Positions 56,251 through 64,000 of a DNA stretch of 64,000 nucleotides are shown here, one piece after another (positions within the stretch are counted from its first letter, which is position 1; each line of letters opens with the position of its first letter). The notes under the pieces were generated by a model. It ran no database searches, was not told the origin of the DNA, and saw only the letters and a list, made by a program, of their open reading frames with translations. A program made the position numbers and the translations under genes. Source of the stretch: Arthrobacter sp. Soil762 (GTDB taxonomy: Bacteria; Actinomycetota; Actinomycetes; Actinomycetales; Micrococcaceae); NCBI RefSeq assembly GCF_001428335.1, contig NZ_LMSG01000020.1, forward strand, positions 140,078 to 204,077, read 5' to 3'.

Positions 56251-57798
56251 ATGTCCAGTTACCTTGATGACGCACGCCCCGAGACGGACCAGGCCGGGAC
56301 GCCGCACCTGCGTCCGGCCCTGCATTACACGGCGCGGGACACCTGGCTCAATGACCCCAATGGCCTGGTGTTTTACCGGGGCACGTATCACCTCTACTAC
56401 CAGAACAACCCGCACGGGAACGTGTGGGGCAATATGTCCTGGGGCCACGCCACATCCACCGACCTGGTGCAGTGGACCGAGCAGCCCGTGGCCATAGCCT
56501 GCGACGACGCCGAGGACATCTACTCCGGCAGCATCGTGGTTGACCACGCCAACTGTTCGGGCTTCGGCAGCGCCGAAAACCCGCCCCTCGTGGCCATCTA
56601 CACCAGCGCCTTCAAGTCCGGCGCCGACTACGAAGGCACCCAGGCCCAGTCGCTGGCCTACAGCAACGACGCCGGCATGACCTGGACCAAGTTTGCGGGC
56701 AACCCCGTTCTGACGCGCGGCTCGGCTAACTTCCGCGACCCCAAGGTCTTCAGTTACCCCGGCCCTGACGGCCTGTGCTGGGTGATGGCCGCGGTCGAAG
56801 CGGGGGAGCAAAAGGTCGTCTTCTACCGCTCCGCCAACCTGCGCGACTGGGAGCTGGCCAGCGAGTTCGGACCAGCCAACGCAGCCGGGGGAGAGTGGGA
56901 ATGCCCGGACCTCTTCCCGCTTCCCGTGGACGGCGATCCGGACAGGACCAAGTGGGTGCTGGTGGTCAACATCAACCCCGGTGCAGTGGCCGGAGGCTCC
57001 GGCGGGCAATACTTCGTAGGCGACTTCGACGGCTTCACGTTCACGCCGGATCCGTCGTCCCTGCTTGACTCCCCGGTCTACGCAACCAGCGGTGCGGGCG
57101 CCGAGGCTGGACGGCTCCGCGAATGCCGCTGGCTGGACTGGGGCCGCGACTACTACGCCGCCGTCTCCTTCAGTAATATTCCCGACGGACGGCGCCTCAT
57201 GATCGGCTGGCTCAGCAACTGGGACTACGCCAACAGCCTGCCCACGTTCCCGTGGCGGTCCGGGATGTCGCTGGTCCGTGAGGTCTCGCTGGAAACGGTG
57301 GACGGGCGTCCGGCCCTGGTCCAGGCCCCCGTTCTTCCGCCCCTTGAGAGTGTCCAGCGCCTGGACGGCCGCGAGCTCCACGGTGTGCAGCCGCTGCCGG
57401 AAATCCTGCCAGGCGAGGCGCAGGTAATCGACGCGGAGATTCTTCCAGGCGCCGCGGACCGCTGCGGTTTCCGGCTCTGGGAGGATTCCGACGGCGGCGC
57501 CGCCGTCCTCGCCTACGAACCCGCCGCCGGGGTGCTGACCCTGGACCGCACCGATGCGGGGGAAACGGCATTCCACCAGGCCTTCGCGTCCGTGGAGTCC
57601 GCCCCTGTCGCGCTGGAGGACGGCGTGCTCACGCTGCGCATCGTCGTCGACCATTGCTCAGTTGAGGTCTTCGCCCAGGGCGGGAAAGTGGTCCTGACCG
57701 ACCTGATCTTCCCGCGCGTTGGAAACAAGGGTTCGTCCGTGTTCGCCGAGGGCGGCGCGGCAATCTTCCGGAAACTGGCTGTCGCCGCAGTCGGCTGA
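56251..57798 (+). CDS. GH32 beta-fructofuranosidase, cytosolic
   Basis: A 515-residue GH32 enzyme. The nucleophile is D35 in WLNDPNG, the transition-state stabiliser D163 in FRDPK, and the acid/base E217 in WECPDLF. The five-bladed propeller is followed by the usual beta-sandwich (DHCSVEVFAQGG). No signal peptide is present, so it acts on imported sugars and would split inulobiose, sucrose or short fructo-oligosaccharides to fructose. ATG at 56251 is chosen with AAGGA about ten bases upstream; a GTG overlapping the LacI stop (56173) would add a Pro-rich 26-residue tail. Confidence 0.9.
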   Translation: MSSYLDDARPETDQAGTPHLRPALHYTARDTWLNDPNGLVFYRGTYHLYYQNNPHGNVWGNMSWGHATSTDLVQWTEQPVAIACDDAEDIYSGSIVVDHANCSGFGSAENPPLVAIYTSAFKSGADYEGTQAQSLAYSNDAGMTWTKFAGNPVLTRGSANFRDPKVFSYPGPDGLCWVMAAVEAGEQKVVFYRSANLRDWELASEFGPANAAGGEWECPDLFPLPVDGDPDRTKWVLVVNINPGAVAGGSGGQYFVGDFDGFTFTPDPSSLLDSPVYATSGAGAEAGRLRECRWLDWGRDYYAAVSFSNIPDGRRLMIGWLSNWDYANSLPTFPWRSGMSLVREVSLETVDGRPALVQAPVLPPLESVQRLDGRELHGVQPLPEILPGEAQVIDAEILPGAADRCGFRLWEDSDGGAAVLAYEPAAGVLTLDRTDAGETAFHQAFASVESAPVALEDGVLTLRIVVDHCSVEVFAQGGKVVLTDLIFPRVGNKGSSVFAEGGAAIFRKLAVAAVG

Positions 57799-57975
57799 CC
57801 TGGGGAGTTCCGCTTTGCCTCCCACATCCTGCTACGCCCTGAGGGAACTTTTGCGCGGCACCGTGCGTGAATTACTCCGAACGGTGTATAGCTAGTAGCT
57901 GATGCAGCACCACACGCGCGTAGACTCACTCGCCGTGCAGCACTACCAGGAGGGACGGGGCCAGCCCCCGAACAG

Positions 57976-60042
57976 ATGAAAGCTAAGAGTTTCTTCAAGG
58001 GCCCGGGCATCTGGATCGTTGTTGTGATCGCCATGCTTCTCGTGGCTTTTGCAACACTGGCTCCCGGTGGTGCGGCACGGATCGATACGGACAAGGGCCT
58101 TGAGCTCCTCGCCGACAGCGGCAAGGTTGAGCAGGCAAAGATCTTCGACGGCGAAAACCGCGTTGACCTGACCCTCAAGGACAACCTGGATGTCAACGGG
58201 CAGGACAAGGGCAAGAGCGTCCAGTTCTTCTTCGTCGACGCCCGCGCCATCGACGTGGTCAAAGCAGTCACCGCTGCCAAGCCCGCGAACGGCTACACGG
58301 ACCAGCCGATCGAAAGCAACTGGTTCTCCGGCCTGCTCTCGCTGCTCATCCCTGTCATTCTGCTTGGTGCGCTGTTCTGGTTCCTGATGACCCGGATGCA
58401 GGGCGGCGGCTCGAAGATCATGCAGTTCGGCAAGTCCAAGGCCAAGATGGTCAACAAGGACATGCCGCAGGTGACCTTCGTTGACGTTGCCGGCGCGGAC
58501 GAGGCTGTGGAGGAGCTCCAGGAAATTAAGGAGTTCCTGCAGGAACCGGCCAAGTTCCAGGCTGTGGGCGCCAAGATCCCCAAGGGCGTGCTGCTGTACG
58601 GCGCTCCGGGAACGGGCAAGACCCTGCTGGCCCGTGCCGTCGCCGGTGAGGCCGGCGTGCCGTTCTTCTCCATCTCCGGCTCGGACTTCGTCGAAATGTT
58701 TGTCGGCGTGGGCGCGTCCCGTGTCCGCGACCTCTTTGAGCAGGCCAAGGCCAACTCTCCGGCCATTATCTTTGTGGACGAGATCGACGCCGTCGGCCGT
58801 CACCGCGGTGCCGGCATCGGCGGCGGCAACGACGAACGCGAGCAGACCCTCAACCAGTTGCTGGTTGAAATGGACGGCTTTGACGTCAAGACCAACGTCA
58901 TCCTGATTGCGGCCACCAACCGCCCCGACGTCCTGGACCCGGCCCTGCTGCGTCCCGGTCGTTTTGACCGCCAGATCTCAGTGGACGCCCCGGACCTGAT
59001 CGGCCGCGACCAGATCCTGCAGGTGCACGCCAAGGGCAAACCGATGGCCCCGGGCGTTGACCTCAAGGCTGTGGCGAAGAAGACCCCGGGCTACACCGGT
59101 GCGGATCTCGCGAATGTCCTGAACGAGGCAGCCCTGCTGACCGCGCGCTCCAATGCCAACCTCATCGATGACCGCGCCCTGGACGAGGCGATCGACCGCG
59201 TTATGGCCGGCCCGCAGAAGCGCAGCCGCGTGATGAAGGAACACGAGCGCAAGATCACCGCATACCACGAGGGCGGACACGCACTGGTGGCGGCCGCGCT
59301 GCGGAACTCCGCGCCGGTCACCAAGATCACCATCCTGCCCCGCGGCCGGGCCCTGGGCTACACCATGGTGGTCCCTGAGAATGACAAGTACTCCATCACC
59401 CGCAACGAACTGCTGGACCAGATGGCCTACGCGATGGGCGGGCGCGTGGCGGAGGAGATCGTGTTCCACGATCCCTCCACGGGAGCCTCCAATGACATCG
59501 AAAAGGCCACCTCCACGGCCCGCAAGATGGTCACCGAGTTCGGCATGAGCGAGCGTGTCGGCGCAGTGCGCCTGGGCCAGGGCGGCGGCGAACCCTTCCT
59601 GGGCCGCGACGCCGGGCACGAGCGCAACTACTCGGACCAGATCGCCTACGTGGTGGATGAGGAAGTGCGCCGCCTGATCGACCAGGCGCATGACGAGGCT
59701 TACGCCATCCTCACCGAAAACCGGGATGTCCTGGACCAGTTGGCCCTGGAGCTCCTGGAACGGGAGACCCTCAACCAGGCCGAGATCGCCCACATCTTCA
59801 CGGACATCCGCAAGCGTGACTTCCGCGACGTGTGGCTGTCCAAGGAGACCCGTCCGGTCCAGCAGGCCGGCCCCGTGGAATCCCGCCTGGAGAAGTCTGA
59901 GCGCGAAGCCCAGGAGGAAGCCAAGGAGGCCCGTCTCGAGGAACCGCTGGACGCGCTGCCGCCGCACCCGCAGGGTGTCCCGGATGACGCCGCGTTCCAG
60001 GGCGGCATCCCCGACTCGGGGCCTGACGCCACGCACGGCTAA
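57976..60042 (+). CDS. ftsH: ATP-dependent zinc metalloprotease FtsH
   Basis: A 688-residue membrane protease. Two membrane helices (about 10-28 and 118-136) flank an extracytoplasmic domain. The AAA domain has Walker A GAPGTGKT, Walker B IIFVDEIDAVG, and the SRH region ATNRPDVLDPALLRPGRFDR. The protease zinc motif HEGGH lies at about residue 433. The C-terminal 60 residues are Glu/Pro-rich. It degrades misfolded membrane and regulatory proteins. folE follows 10 bases later. Its usual neighbour hpt is displaced by the sugar cluster. Confidence 0.96.
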   Translation: MKAKSFFKGPGIWIVVVIAMLLVAFATLAPGGAARIDTDKGLELLADSGKVEQAKIFDGENRVDLTLKDNLDVNGQDKGKSVQFFFVDARAIDVVKAVTAAKPANGYTDQPIESNWFSGLLSLLIPVILLGALFWFLMTRMQGGGSKIMQFGKSKAKMVNKDMPQVTFVDVAGADEAVEELQEIKEFLQEPAKFQAVGAKIPKGVLLYGAPGTGKTLLARAVAGEAGVPFFSISGSDFVEMFVGVGASRVRDLFEQAKANSPAIIFVDEIDAVGRHRGAGIGGGNDEREQTLNQLLVEMDGFDVKTNVILIAATNRPDVLDPALLRPGRFDRQISVDAPDLIGRDQILQVHAKGKPMAPGVDLKAVAKKTPGYTGADLANVLNEAALLTARSNANLIDDRALDEAIDRVMAGPQKRSRVMKEHERKITAYHEGGHALVAAALRNSAPVTKITILPRGRALGYTMVVPENDKYSITRNELLDQMAYAMGGRVAEEIVFHDPSTGASNDIEKATSTARKMVTEFGMSERVGAVRLGQGGGEPFLGRDAGHERNYSDQIAYVVDEEVRRLIDQAHDEAYAILTENRDVLDQLALELLERETLNQAEIAHIFTDIRKRDFRDVWLSKETRPVQQAGPVESRLEKSEREAQEEAKEARLEEPLDALPPHPQGVPDDAAFQGGIPDSGPDATHG

Positions 60043-60052
60043 GCTTTCTCCT

Positions 60053-60697
60053 GTGACTCACTTCGACGACGACGACGCTCCCGCCTCCGCCGGACACCCG
60101 GCGGAGGACGGCTCCCACCACAAAAAGCACGAGAAAGTGGACCGGCCCCGGATCGAGGCGGCAGTCCGTGAAATCCTTCTGGCCATCGGCGAGGACCCGG
60201 ACCGCAGCGGCCTTGTAGACACCCCCCGACGGGTGGCCAAGGCCTACGCCGAGGTGTTCTCGGGACTGCACCACGATCCCGCGGACGTCCTTTCCACCAC
60301 CTTCGACCTGGACCACGAAGAACTGGTCCTGGTCAAGGACATCCCGTTCTACTCAACGTGCGAGCACCACCTCGTGCCGTTCCACGGGGTTGCCCACGTC
60401 GGCTACATTCCCTCCCATGACGGCAAAGTGACCGGACTCAGCAAGCTGGCACGCCTCGTGGACATCTACGCCCGGCGCCCCCAGGTGCAGGAGAGGCTCA
60501 CCACCCAGATCGTCGAAGCAATGGTCAGCCACCTCAAGCCGCGTGGCGCGATTGTCGTTGTCGAATGCGAACATATGTGCATGTCCATGCGCGGTGTCCG
60601 CAAGCCCGGAGCAAAGACCGTCACCAGCGCGGTCCGCGGGCAGCTTCATGACCCGGCCACCCGTGCCGAAGCCATGAGCCTCATCCTCGGAAGGTAA
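60053..60697 (+). CDS. folE: GTP cyclohydrolase I
   Basis: A 214-residue enzyme converting GTP to 7,8-dihydroneopterin triphosphate, the first step of folate synthesis. STCEHHLVPFHGVAHVGYIP carries the zinc Cys and catalytic His; GLSKLARLVDIYARRPQVQERL and ECEHMCMSMRGV complete the site. The first 25 residues are an acidic, His-rich extension. The GTG at 60053 lies just after the ftsH stop; the frame is open upstream inside ftsH but that part is a shadow. Confidence 0.95.
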   Translation: MTHFDDDDAPASAGHPAEDGSHHKKHEKVDRPRIEAAVREILLAIGEDPDRSGLVDTPRRVAKAYAEVFSGLHHDPADVLSTTFDLDHEELVLVKDIPFYSTCEHHLVPFHGVAHVGYIPSHDGKVTGLSKLARLVDIYARRPQVQERLTTQIVEAMVSHLKPRGAIVVVECEHMCMSMRGVRKPGAKTVTSAVRGQLHDPATRAEAMSLILGR

Positions 60698-60707
60698 GTA
60701 TCAGACC

Positions 60708-61628
60708 ATGGACTCACTCGCTGCAGCCCCGGGAACCGGGCCCGCTACATCTCCGCTGCCCATCCTGCGCAAACCGCTCCCGGCCGCGAAATTCGCGGAC
60801 CTGCCCACAGGCCGCACCCTGGTCATGGGCATCCTGAATGTCACCCCGGACTCCTTCAGCGACGGCGGAAAGCACGCGACGGCGGACACTGCCATCGCGG
60901 CGGGCCTGCGGATGTTCTACGCCGGCGCGGACATCATCGACGTCGGCGGCGAATCGACGCGCCCCGGCGCTGAGGACGTGACCCCGGAGGAAGAACAGCG
61001 CCGGGTGATCCCCGTCATCGAGGCCCTGGTCAAGGCGGGCGCCCTGGTCAGCATCGACACCACCCACGCCGCCACGGCCGCCGCTGCCCTGAAGGCCGGC
61101 GCCGCCATCATCAACGATGTTTCCGGGTTGACCATCGAACCTGAGATGGCCGAGCTCGTGGCCGCGTCCAAGGTCCCCTATGTGCTCACGCACCGTCGCG
61201 GCGACGCCCGCACCATGGACTCCCTGGCCCAATACCAGGACGTGGCCGGCGAAGTGGTGGCTGAACTGGCCGGCGTCCGCGACAAGCTCTACGCAGCCGG
61301 GGTGAGCCAAGAGCAGATCATCATTGACCCGGGCTTGGGGTTCGCCAAGAACGACGCCCAGAACTGGGAGCTCCTGCAGCACCTGGACCAGCTGGGCAGC
61401 CTGGGGCACAAGGTCCTGGTGGCAGCTTCCCGCAAGCGTTTCCTGGGCACACTCCTCACGGTCGCCGGCAAGTCCGCCGCCCCGGAGGAACGCGGCGCCG
61501 CCACGGCCGCAATCACCGCGATCAGCGCATTCCGGGGGGCCTGGGCCGTCCGTGTGCACGACGTCGCTCCAAGCCTTGACGCCGTCAAGGTGGCCGCGCG
61601 GATGGCCGCCGCCCCTACCACCACCTAG
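60708..61628 (+). CDS. folP: Dihydropteroate synthase
   Basis: A 306-residue TIM-barrel enzyme joining p-aminobenzoate to dihydropterin pyrophosphate. LVMGILNVTPDSFSDGGKH is the first signature and DVGGESTRPGAEDV the second. SIDTTHAATA, IINDVSGL, DPGLGFAKN and VAASRKRFLG follow. An N-terminal extension of about 35 residues precedes the barrel. It continues the folE-P-B-K operon. Confidence 0.95.
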   Translation: MDSLAAAPGTGPATSPLPILRKPLPAAKFADLPTGRTLVMGILNVTPDSFSDGGKHATADTAIAAGLRMFYAGADIIDVGGESTRPGAEDVTPEEEQRRVIPVIEALVKAGALVSIDTTHAATAAAALKAGAAIINDVSGLTIEPEMAELVAASKVPYVLTHRRGDARTMDSLAQYQDVAGEVVAELAGVRDKLYAAGVSQEQIIIDPGLGFAKNDAQNWELLQHLDQLGSLGHKVLVAASRKRFLGTLLTVAGKSAAPEERGAATAAITAISAFRGAWAVRVHDVAPSLDAVKVAARMAAAPTTT

Positions 61629-61639
61629 GCCGGGCACCC

Positions 61640-61999
61640 ATGGACAGGATCACGCTGAGCGGTGTCACCGCCGTCGGCCATCACGGAGTCTTCGATTTCG
61701 AGCGCCGTGCGGGCCAGCCGTTTGTGGTGGACGCCGTGTTGCACCTCGACTTCGCCAAAGCCGCAGTATCTGACGACGTGCGGGACACTGCCCACTACGG
61801 CGAAGTGGCTGAGCGGATCAAGGACTGGATCACGGGGGAGCCGCTGAACCTGATCGAGGCCCTGGCCGTCCGGATCGCCGATGGCCTGCTTGCCGAATTC
61901 ACCATCCAGGCCGTGGACATCACCGTCCACAAACCCAAGGCACCCATCGAGGTGCCCTTCGGGGATGTGGCTGTCAGCGTGCACCGGGAGCGGCCATGA
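61640..61999 (+). CDS. folB: Dihydroneopterin aldolase
   Basis: A 119-residue enzyme cleaving dihydroneopterin to 6-hydroxymethyl-dihydropterin and glycolaldehyde. GVTAVGHHGVFDFERRAGQP is the family start with its pterin-site residues, and the catalytic Lys is in HKPKAPIEV. Normal length. Its stop overlaps the start of folK by four bases (ATGA), so the two are translationally coupled. Confidence 0.94.
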   Translation: MDRITLSGVTAVGHHGVFDFERRAGQPFVVDAVLHLDFAKAAVSDDVRDTAHYGEVAERIKDWITGEPLNLIEALAVRIADGLLAEFTIQAVDITVHKPKAPIEVPFGDVAVSVHRERP

Positions 62000-62535
62000 C
62001 CGGCGGGTACACCAAAGCCGTCCTGGCCCTCGGCAGCAACTTGGGTGAGCGGAACGACACCCTGTCCGAGGCCGTTGCCGACCTGGTGGACCCGCCGGAG
62101 GTCCGGCTGCAGGCCGTTTCCCCGGTGGTGCAGACCAAAGCCGTGGGCGGCCCGGCCGGCCAGCCCGACTTCCTGAACATGATCATCACCGTGGAAACCA
62201 CGCTGTCCCCGGCGGAACTGCTGAAGCACTGCCAGGCCGTGGAAAACAAGCACCTCCGCGTGCGTGAAGTGCGCTGGGGGGCGCGGACGCTCGACGTCGA
62301 CATCATCACCTACGGCGACCTCACCAGTGACGACCCGGTGCTGACCCTGCCGCACCCGCGCGCGGCCGGACGCGCCTTTGTGCTGTATCCGTGGTCGCTG
62401 ATCGAGCCGGCTGCCACCCTGGGCGGGGAACGCATCAGCGAGCTGGCTGCCCGTGCCCCCGACTTTGACGACCTTGCCCCGTTCGACGGTTTCGGCGATT
62501 ACGACGGCGTCCCCACAGCCGGGGCGGTCGAGTAA
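61996..62535 (+). CDS. folK: 6-hydroxymethyl-7,8-dihydropterin pyrophosphokinase
   Basis: A 179-residue kinase transferring pyrophosphate from ATP to hydroxymethyl-dihydropterin, the substrate for FolP. ALGSNLGERNDTL, GPAGQPDFLNMI, REVRWGARTLDVDIITYGDL (with the Mg2+-binding Asp-x-Asp) and LPHPRAAGRAFVLYPW are all present. The last 25 residues are an acidic tail. Starts within the folB stop. Confidence 0.95.
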   Translation: MTGGYTKAVLALGSNLGERNDTLSEAVADLVDPPEVRLQAVSPVVQTKAVGGPAGQPDFLNMIITVETTLSPAELLKHCQAVENKHLRVREVRWGARTLDVDIITYGDLTSDDPVLTLPHPRAAGRAFVLYPWSLIEPAATLGGERISELAARAPDFDDLAPFDGFGDYDGVPTAGAVE

Positions 62536-62538
62536 CCG

Positions 62539-63072
62539 GTGAAGCCCATCAACCCTGTCCGCCTGCTGCTGATCGGCCTCGTCCTGACCGTGGCCGGCTG
62601 GTCCGCCACCGTGGTGACCACACGCTACAGCATGGCCACGCCGGTTCTTCCGGCTACCGCGCTGGCCACCATGGGCGTGATTGTTGCCATCACCCTGGTG
62701 CTTGGCATCCGTGTGCTCCGGTGGCGCAACAGCACCAAACGCAAAAAGGCATTGGACCCGATCCTGGCCGCCAGGACCCTGGTGCTGGCCCAGGCGTGCG
62801 CTTACGTGGGCACCGTCCTGCTGGGCTGGCATGTTGGAATCTTCCTGGACCAGCTGCGGATCTGGAACCTGCGCAGCGACCAGGGCATCACCTGGGTGGC
62901 AGTCGCGATCGCTGCCGGCGGTCTGGTGATGATCGTCGTCGGCCTGCTGGTGGAGCGGTTCTGCAAGATCCCGCCCGAAGACACGGATGCAACGCCCGGT
63001 GAGGGGAAACCCGGCCGCGGAGTACGAGGCGAAGCCGCAGGGGAAGGCGAATATGCGTACAGAGGCGATTGA
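62539..63072 (+). CDS. DUF3180 membrane protein
   Basis: A 177-residue protein with four membrane helices: LLLIGLVLTVAGWSATVV, ATMGVIVAITLVLGI, ARTLVLAQACAYVGTVLLG and VAVAIAAGGLVMIVVGLLV. It matches DUF3180, found directly after folK across actinobacteria. Function unknown. The C-terminus is a hydrophilic Gly/Glu-rich tail overlapping the next gene by 20 bases. GTG start three bases after the folK stop. Confidence 0.88.
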   Translation: MKPINPVRLLLIGLVLTVAGWSATVVTTRYSMATPVLPATALATMGVIVAITLVLGIRVLRWRNSTKRKKALDPILAARTLVLAQACAYVGTVLLGWHVGIFLDQLRIWNLRSDQGITWVAVAIAAGGLVMIVVGLLVERFCKIPPEDTDATPGEGKPGRGVRGEAAGEGEYAYRGD

Positions 63073-63565
63073 TCCGCCGGGCATTAACTGGCAGCGGGTA
63101 TCCCCGAAATACGTCACGGTGCGGCTGGTGCAGTGGGCCATCGGGAACCTGGTCACGGTGATTGTCCTGACCCTGCCCCTCATCTCTGTCCTGCTCGGCT
63201 GGTGGCGGTGGCCGCCGCTGTGGCTGGCCATCACCGTCCCGGCGGTGACTCTGGTTCTGGCCATCTGGCGCCTGCTGCTGATTCCGCGCCAGGTGCGCGC
63301 CATCGGTTACGCCGAACGCGACGATGACCTGCTGATCCGCGGCGGCATTTTCTTCCAACGGACCATGACGGTTCCCTATGGCCGCATGCAATACGTGGAC
63401 ATCGGCGTGGGCCCGGTGGAACGCGGGCTGGGACTCTGCACGCTCAAACTCCACACCGCCTCACCCGGAACCAACGCCACCATCCCCGGCCTGCCCGCGG
63501 CGGAAGGGGCACGCCTGCGCGAGCAGCTCGCCGCCCGCGGTGAAGCGAGGCTGGCAGGGCTGTGA
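63053..63565 (+). CDS. Bacterial PH-domain membrane protein (YdbS-like)
   Basis: A 170-residue protein beginning MRTEAIDPPGINW; AGGGGAAGG precedes the ATG. Two membrane helices (about 25-75) precede a bPH_2 domain in which DDDLLIRGGIFFQRTMTVPYGRMQYVDI is typical. It pairs with the next gene, a YdbT-like protein, as in many Gram-positive bacteria. The role is undefined; membrane or envelope stress has been proposed for relatives. The stop overlaps the next start (GTGA). Confidence 0.87.
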   Translation: MRTEAIDPPGINWQRVSPKYVTVRLVQWAIGNLVTVIVLTLPLISVLLGWWRWPPLWLAITVPAVTLVLAIWRLLLIPRQVRAIGYAERDDDLLIRGGIFFQRTMTVPYGRMQYVDIGVGPVERGLGLCTLKLHTASPGTNATIPGLPAAEGARLREQLAARGEARLAGL

Positions 63566-64000
63566 CGGCAAACGTTCCGGAGGCCGGCGCACCGACCGCG
63601 GTTCCGGTGGCGCCCGACGGCGAGTGGCTGCGTGTGCACCCGGCGTCCCCATTTGTGCGCGGCTGGGTGGCCCTGGCGGCCATTGGTTTCTTCTTCGGGC
63701 GGGACTTTTTCGAACGGCTGCTACAGGGCCGTCCTCTGTTCGAGGAGGACTTCGCCGGCCGGGCACCCTGGCTGGTGGCCGGCGGCGGCATCGTCCTGGT
63801 GGTGACCGTGCTGGGCTTCATCCTGACGTGGTACTTCACCAAGTACCAGGTCGCCGAAGGGTACGTCCGGGTCAACTCCGGCTTCCTCTTCCGCCAGCAG
63901 CGCCAGGCCCGGCTGGACCGCGTCCAGGCCATCGACATCGTGCAGCCCCTCCTGGCCAGGATCTTCGGCCTCGCCGAACTCAAGTTTGAGGTGGCCGACG
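63562..64000 (+). CDS. Bacterial PH-domain membrane protein (YdbT-like), 3' end outside window
   Basis: The frame opens at GTG 63562, overlapping the previous stop, and is still open at the window edge after 146 codons. It reads MTANVPEAGAPTAV, then two membrane helices (GWVALAAIGFFFG and IVLVVTVLGFILTWYF) and a bPH_2 block, YFTKYQVAEGYVRVNSG and RQARLDRVQAIDIVQPLLAR. YdbT proteins usually contain several such domains, so most of the protein probably lies beyond the edge. Confidence 0.85.
   Translation, partial: MTANVPEAGAPTAVPVAPDGEWLRVHPASPFVRGWVALAAIGFFFGRDFFERLLQGRPLFEEDFAGRAPWLVAGGGIVLVVTVLGFILTWYFTKYQVAEGYVRVNSGFLFRQQRQARLDRVQAIDIVQPLLARIFGLAELKFEVAD

Noticed and set aside
56188..57654. 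488-codon open frame on the minus strand opposite the GH32 gene
   Set aside because: The GH32 motifs on the plus strand are unequivocal. The antisense frame has the Gly/Arg/Val-rich composition typical of high-GC shadows.
59690..60052. Extended folE starting inside ftsH
   Set aside because: The upstream 121 codons lie in another frame of the ftsH 3' end and have no FolE similarity. GTG 60053 is the natural start.
61795..63303. 502-codon open frame on the minus strand opposite folB-folK-DUF3180
   Set aside because: Three overlapping plus-strand genes with clear family motifs cover the region. The His/Gln/Gly-rich antisense product is an artefact.
1..64000. tRNA or rRNA genes
   Set aside because: No cloverleaf with a GGTTCGA-type T-loop and matching acceptor stem, and no rRNA signature, was noticed on reading. 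A covariance-model scan would settle this.

Overview
The window is high-GC actinobacterial chromosome. Gene content and order point to Micrococcaceae, most likely Arthrobacter sensu lato: pyrophosphatase divergent from a PBP4-type carboxypeptidase, a DUF2342 metalloprotease, then tilS-hpt, then ftsH-folEPBK-DUF3180-bPH2. Further support comes from sugar ABC importers lacking their own ATPase, many GTG starts, and promoters whose -10 hexamer sits 6-7 bases before the start codon (leaderless transcripts). No tRNA, rRNA, CRISPR array, insertion sequence or phage gene was seen.

Layout. 0-2.5 kb: two ArsR-rhodanese fusion regulators bracketing an MFS exporter, one with a clear palindromic operator. 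2.6-7.2 kb: a YdeI/DUF5655 fusion, a solitary sulfonate-type substrate-binding protein behind a candidate sulfur-responsive leader peptide, a HAD phosphatase and a glycerophosphodiesterase. 7.2-12.2 kb: a soluble signalling block (histidine kinase, GGDEF-EAL protein, divergent EAL protein, SpoIIAA-like protein). 12.2-27.2 kb: methyltransferase, glycerate kinase, small membrane proteins, a GAF-ANTAR regulator coupled to an SGNH hydrolase, NCS2 permease, nitroreductase, pgm, a NERD protein, amidase, rhodanese and pheA. 27.2-30.9 kb: lipid kinase, serS, HAD phosphatase.

31-37.3 kb is a LacI-controlled sugar locus (binding protein, two permeases, Gfo/Idh oxidoreductase, ThuA-like protein) with two identical perfect operators. 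37.4-38.7 kb holds two broken genes: an AraC-type regulator split by a 13-bp tandem duplication, and a DUF1761 remnant. 38.8-43.9 kb: a SatD-like protein, phosphoketolase, carboxylesterase and ppa.

From 44 kb to the right edge runs the conserved dacB / metalloprotease / tilS / hpt / ftsH / fol series. It appears interrupted twice. A small interruption (about 45.6-47.1 kb) carries a lipoprotein. The larger one (about 50.1-57.9 kb), between hpt and ftsH, carries an ABC importer, a signal-peptide-less GH91 enzyme, a LacI regulator and a signal-peptide-less GH32 fructosidase. The best reading is uptake and cytosolic breakdown of difructose dianhydride III, the product of extracellular inulin fructotransferase: import, GH91 hydrolysis to inulobiose, then GH32 release of fructose.
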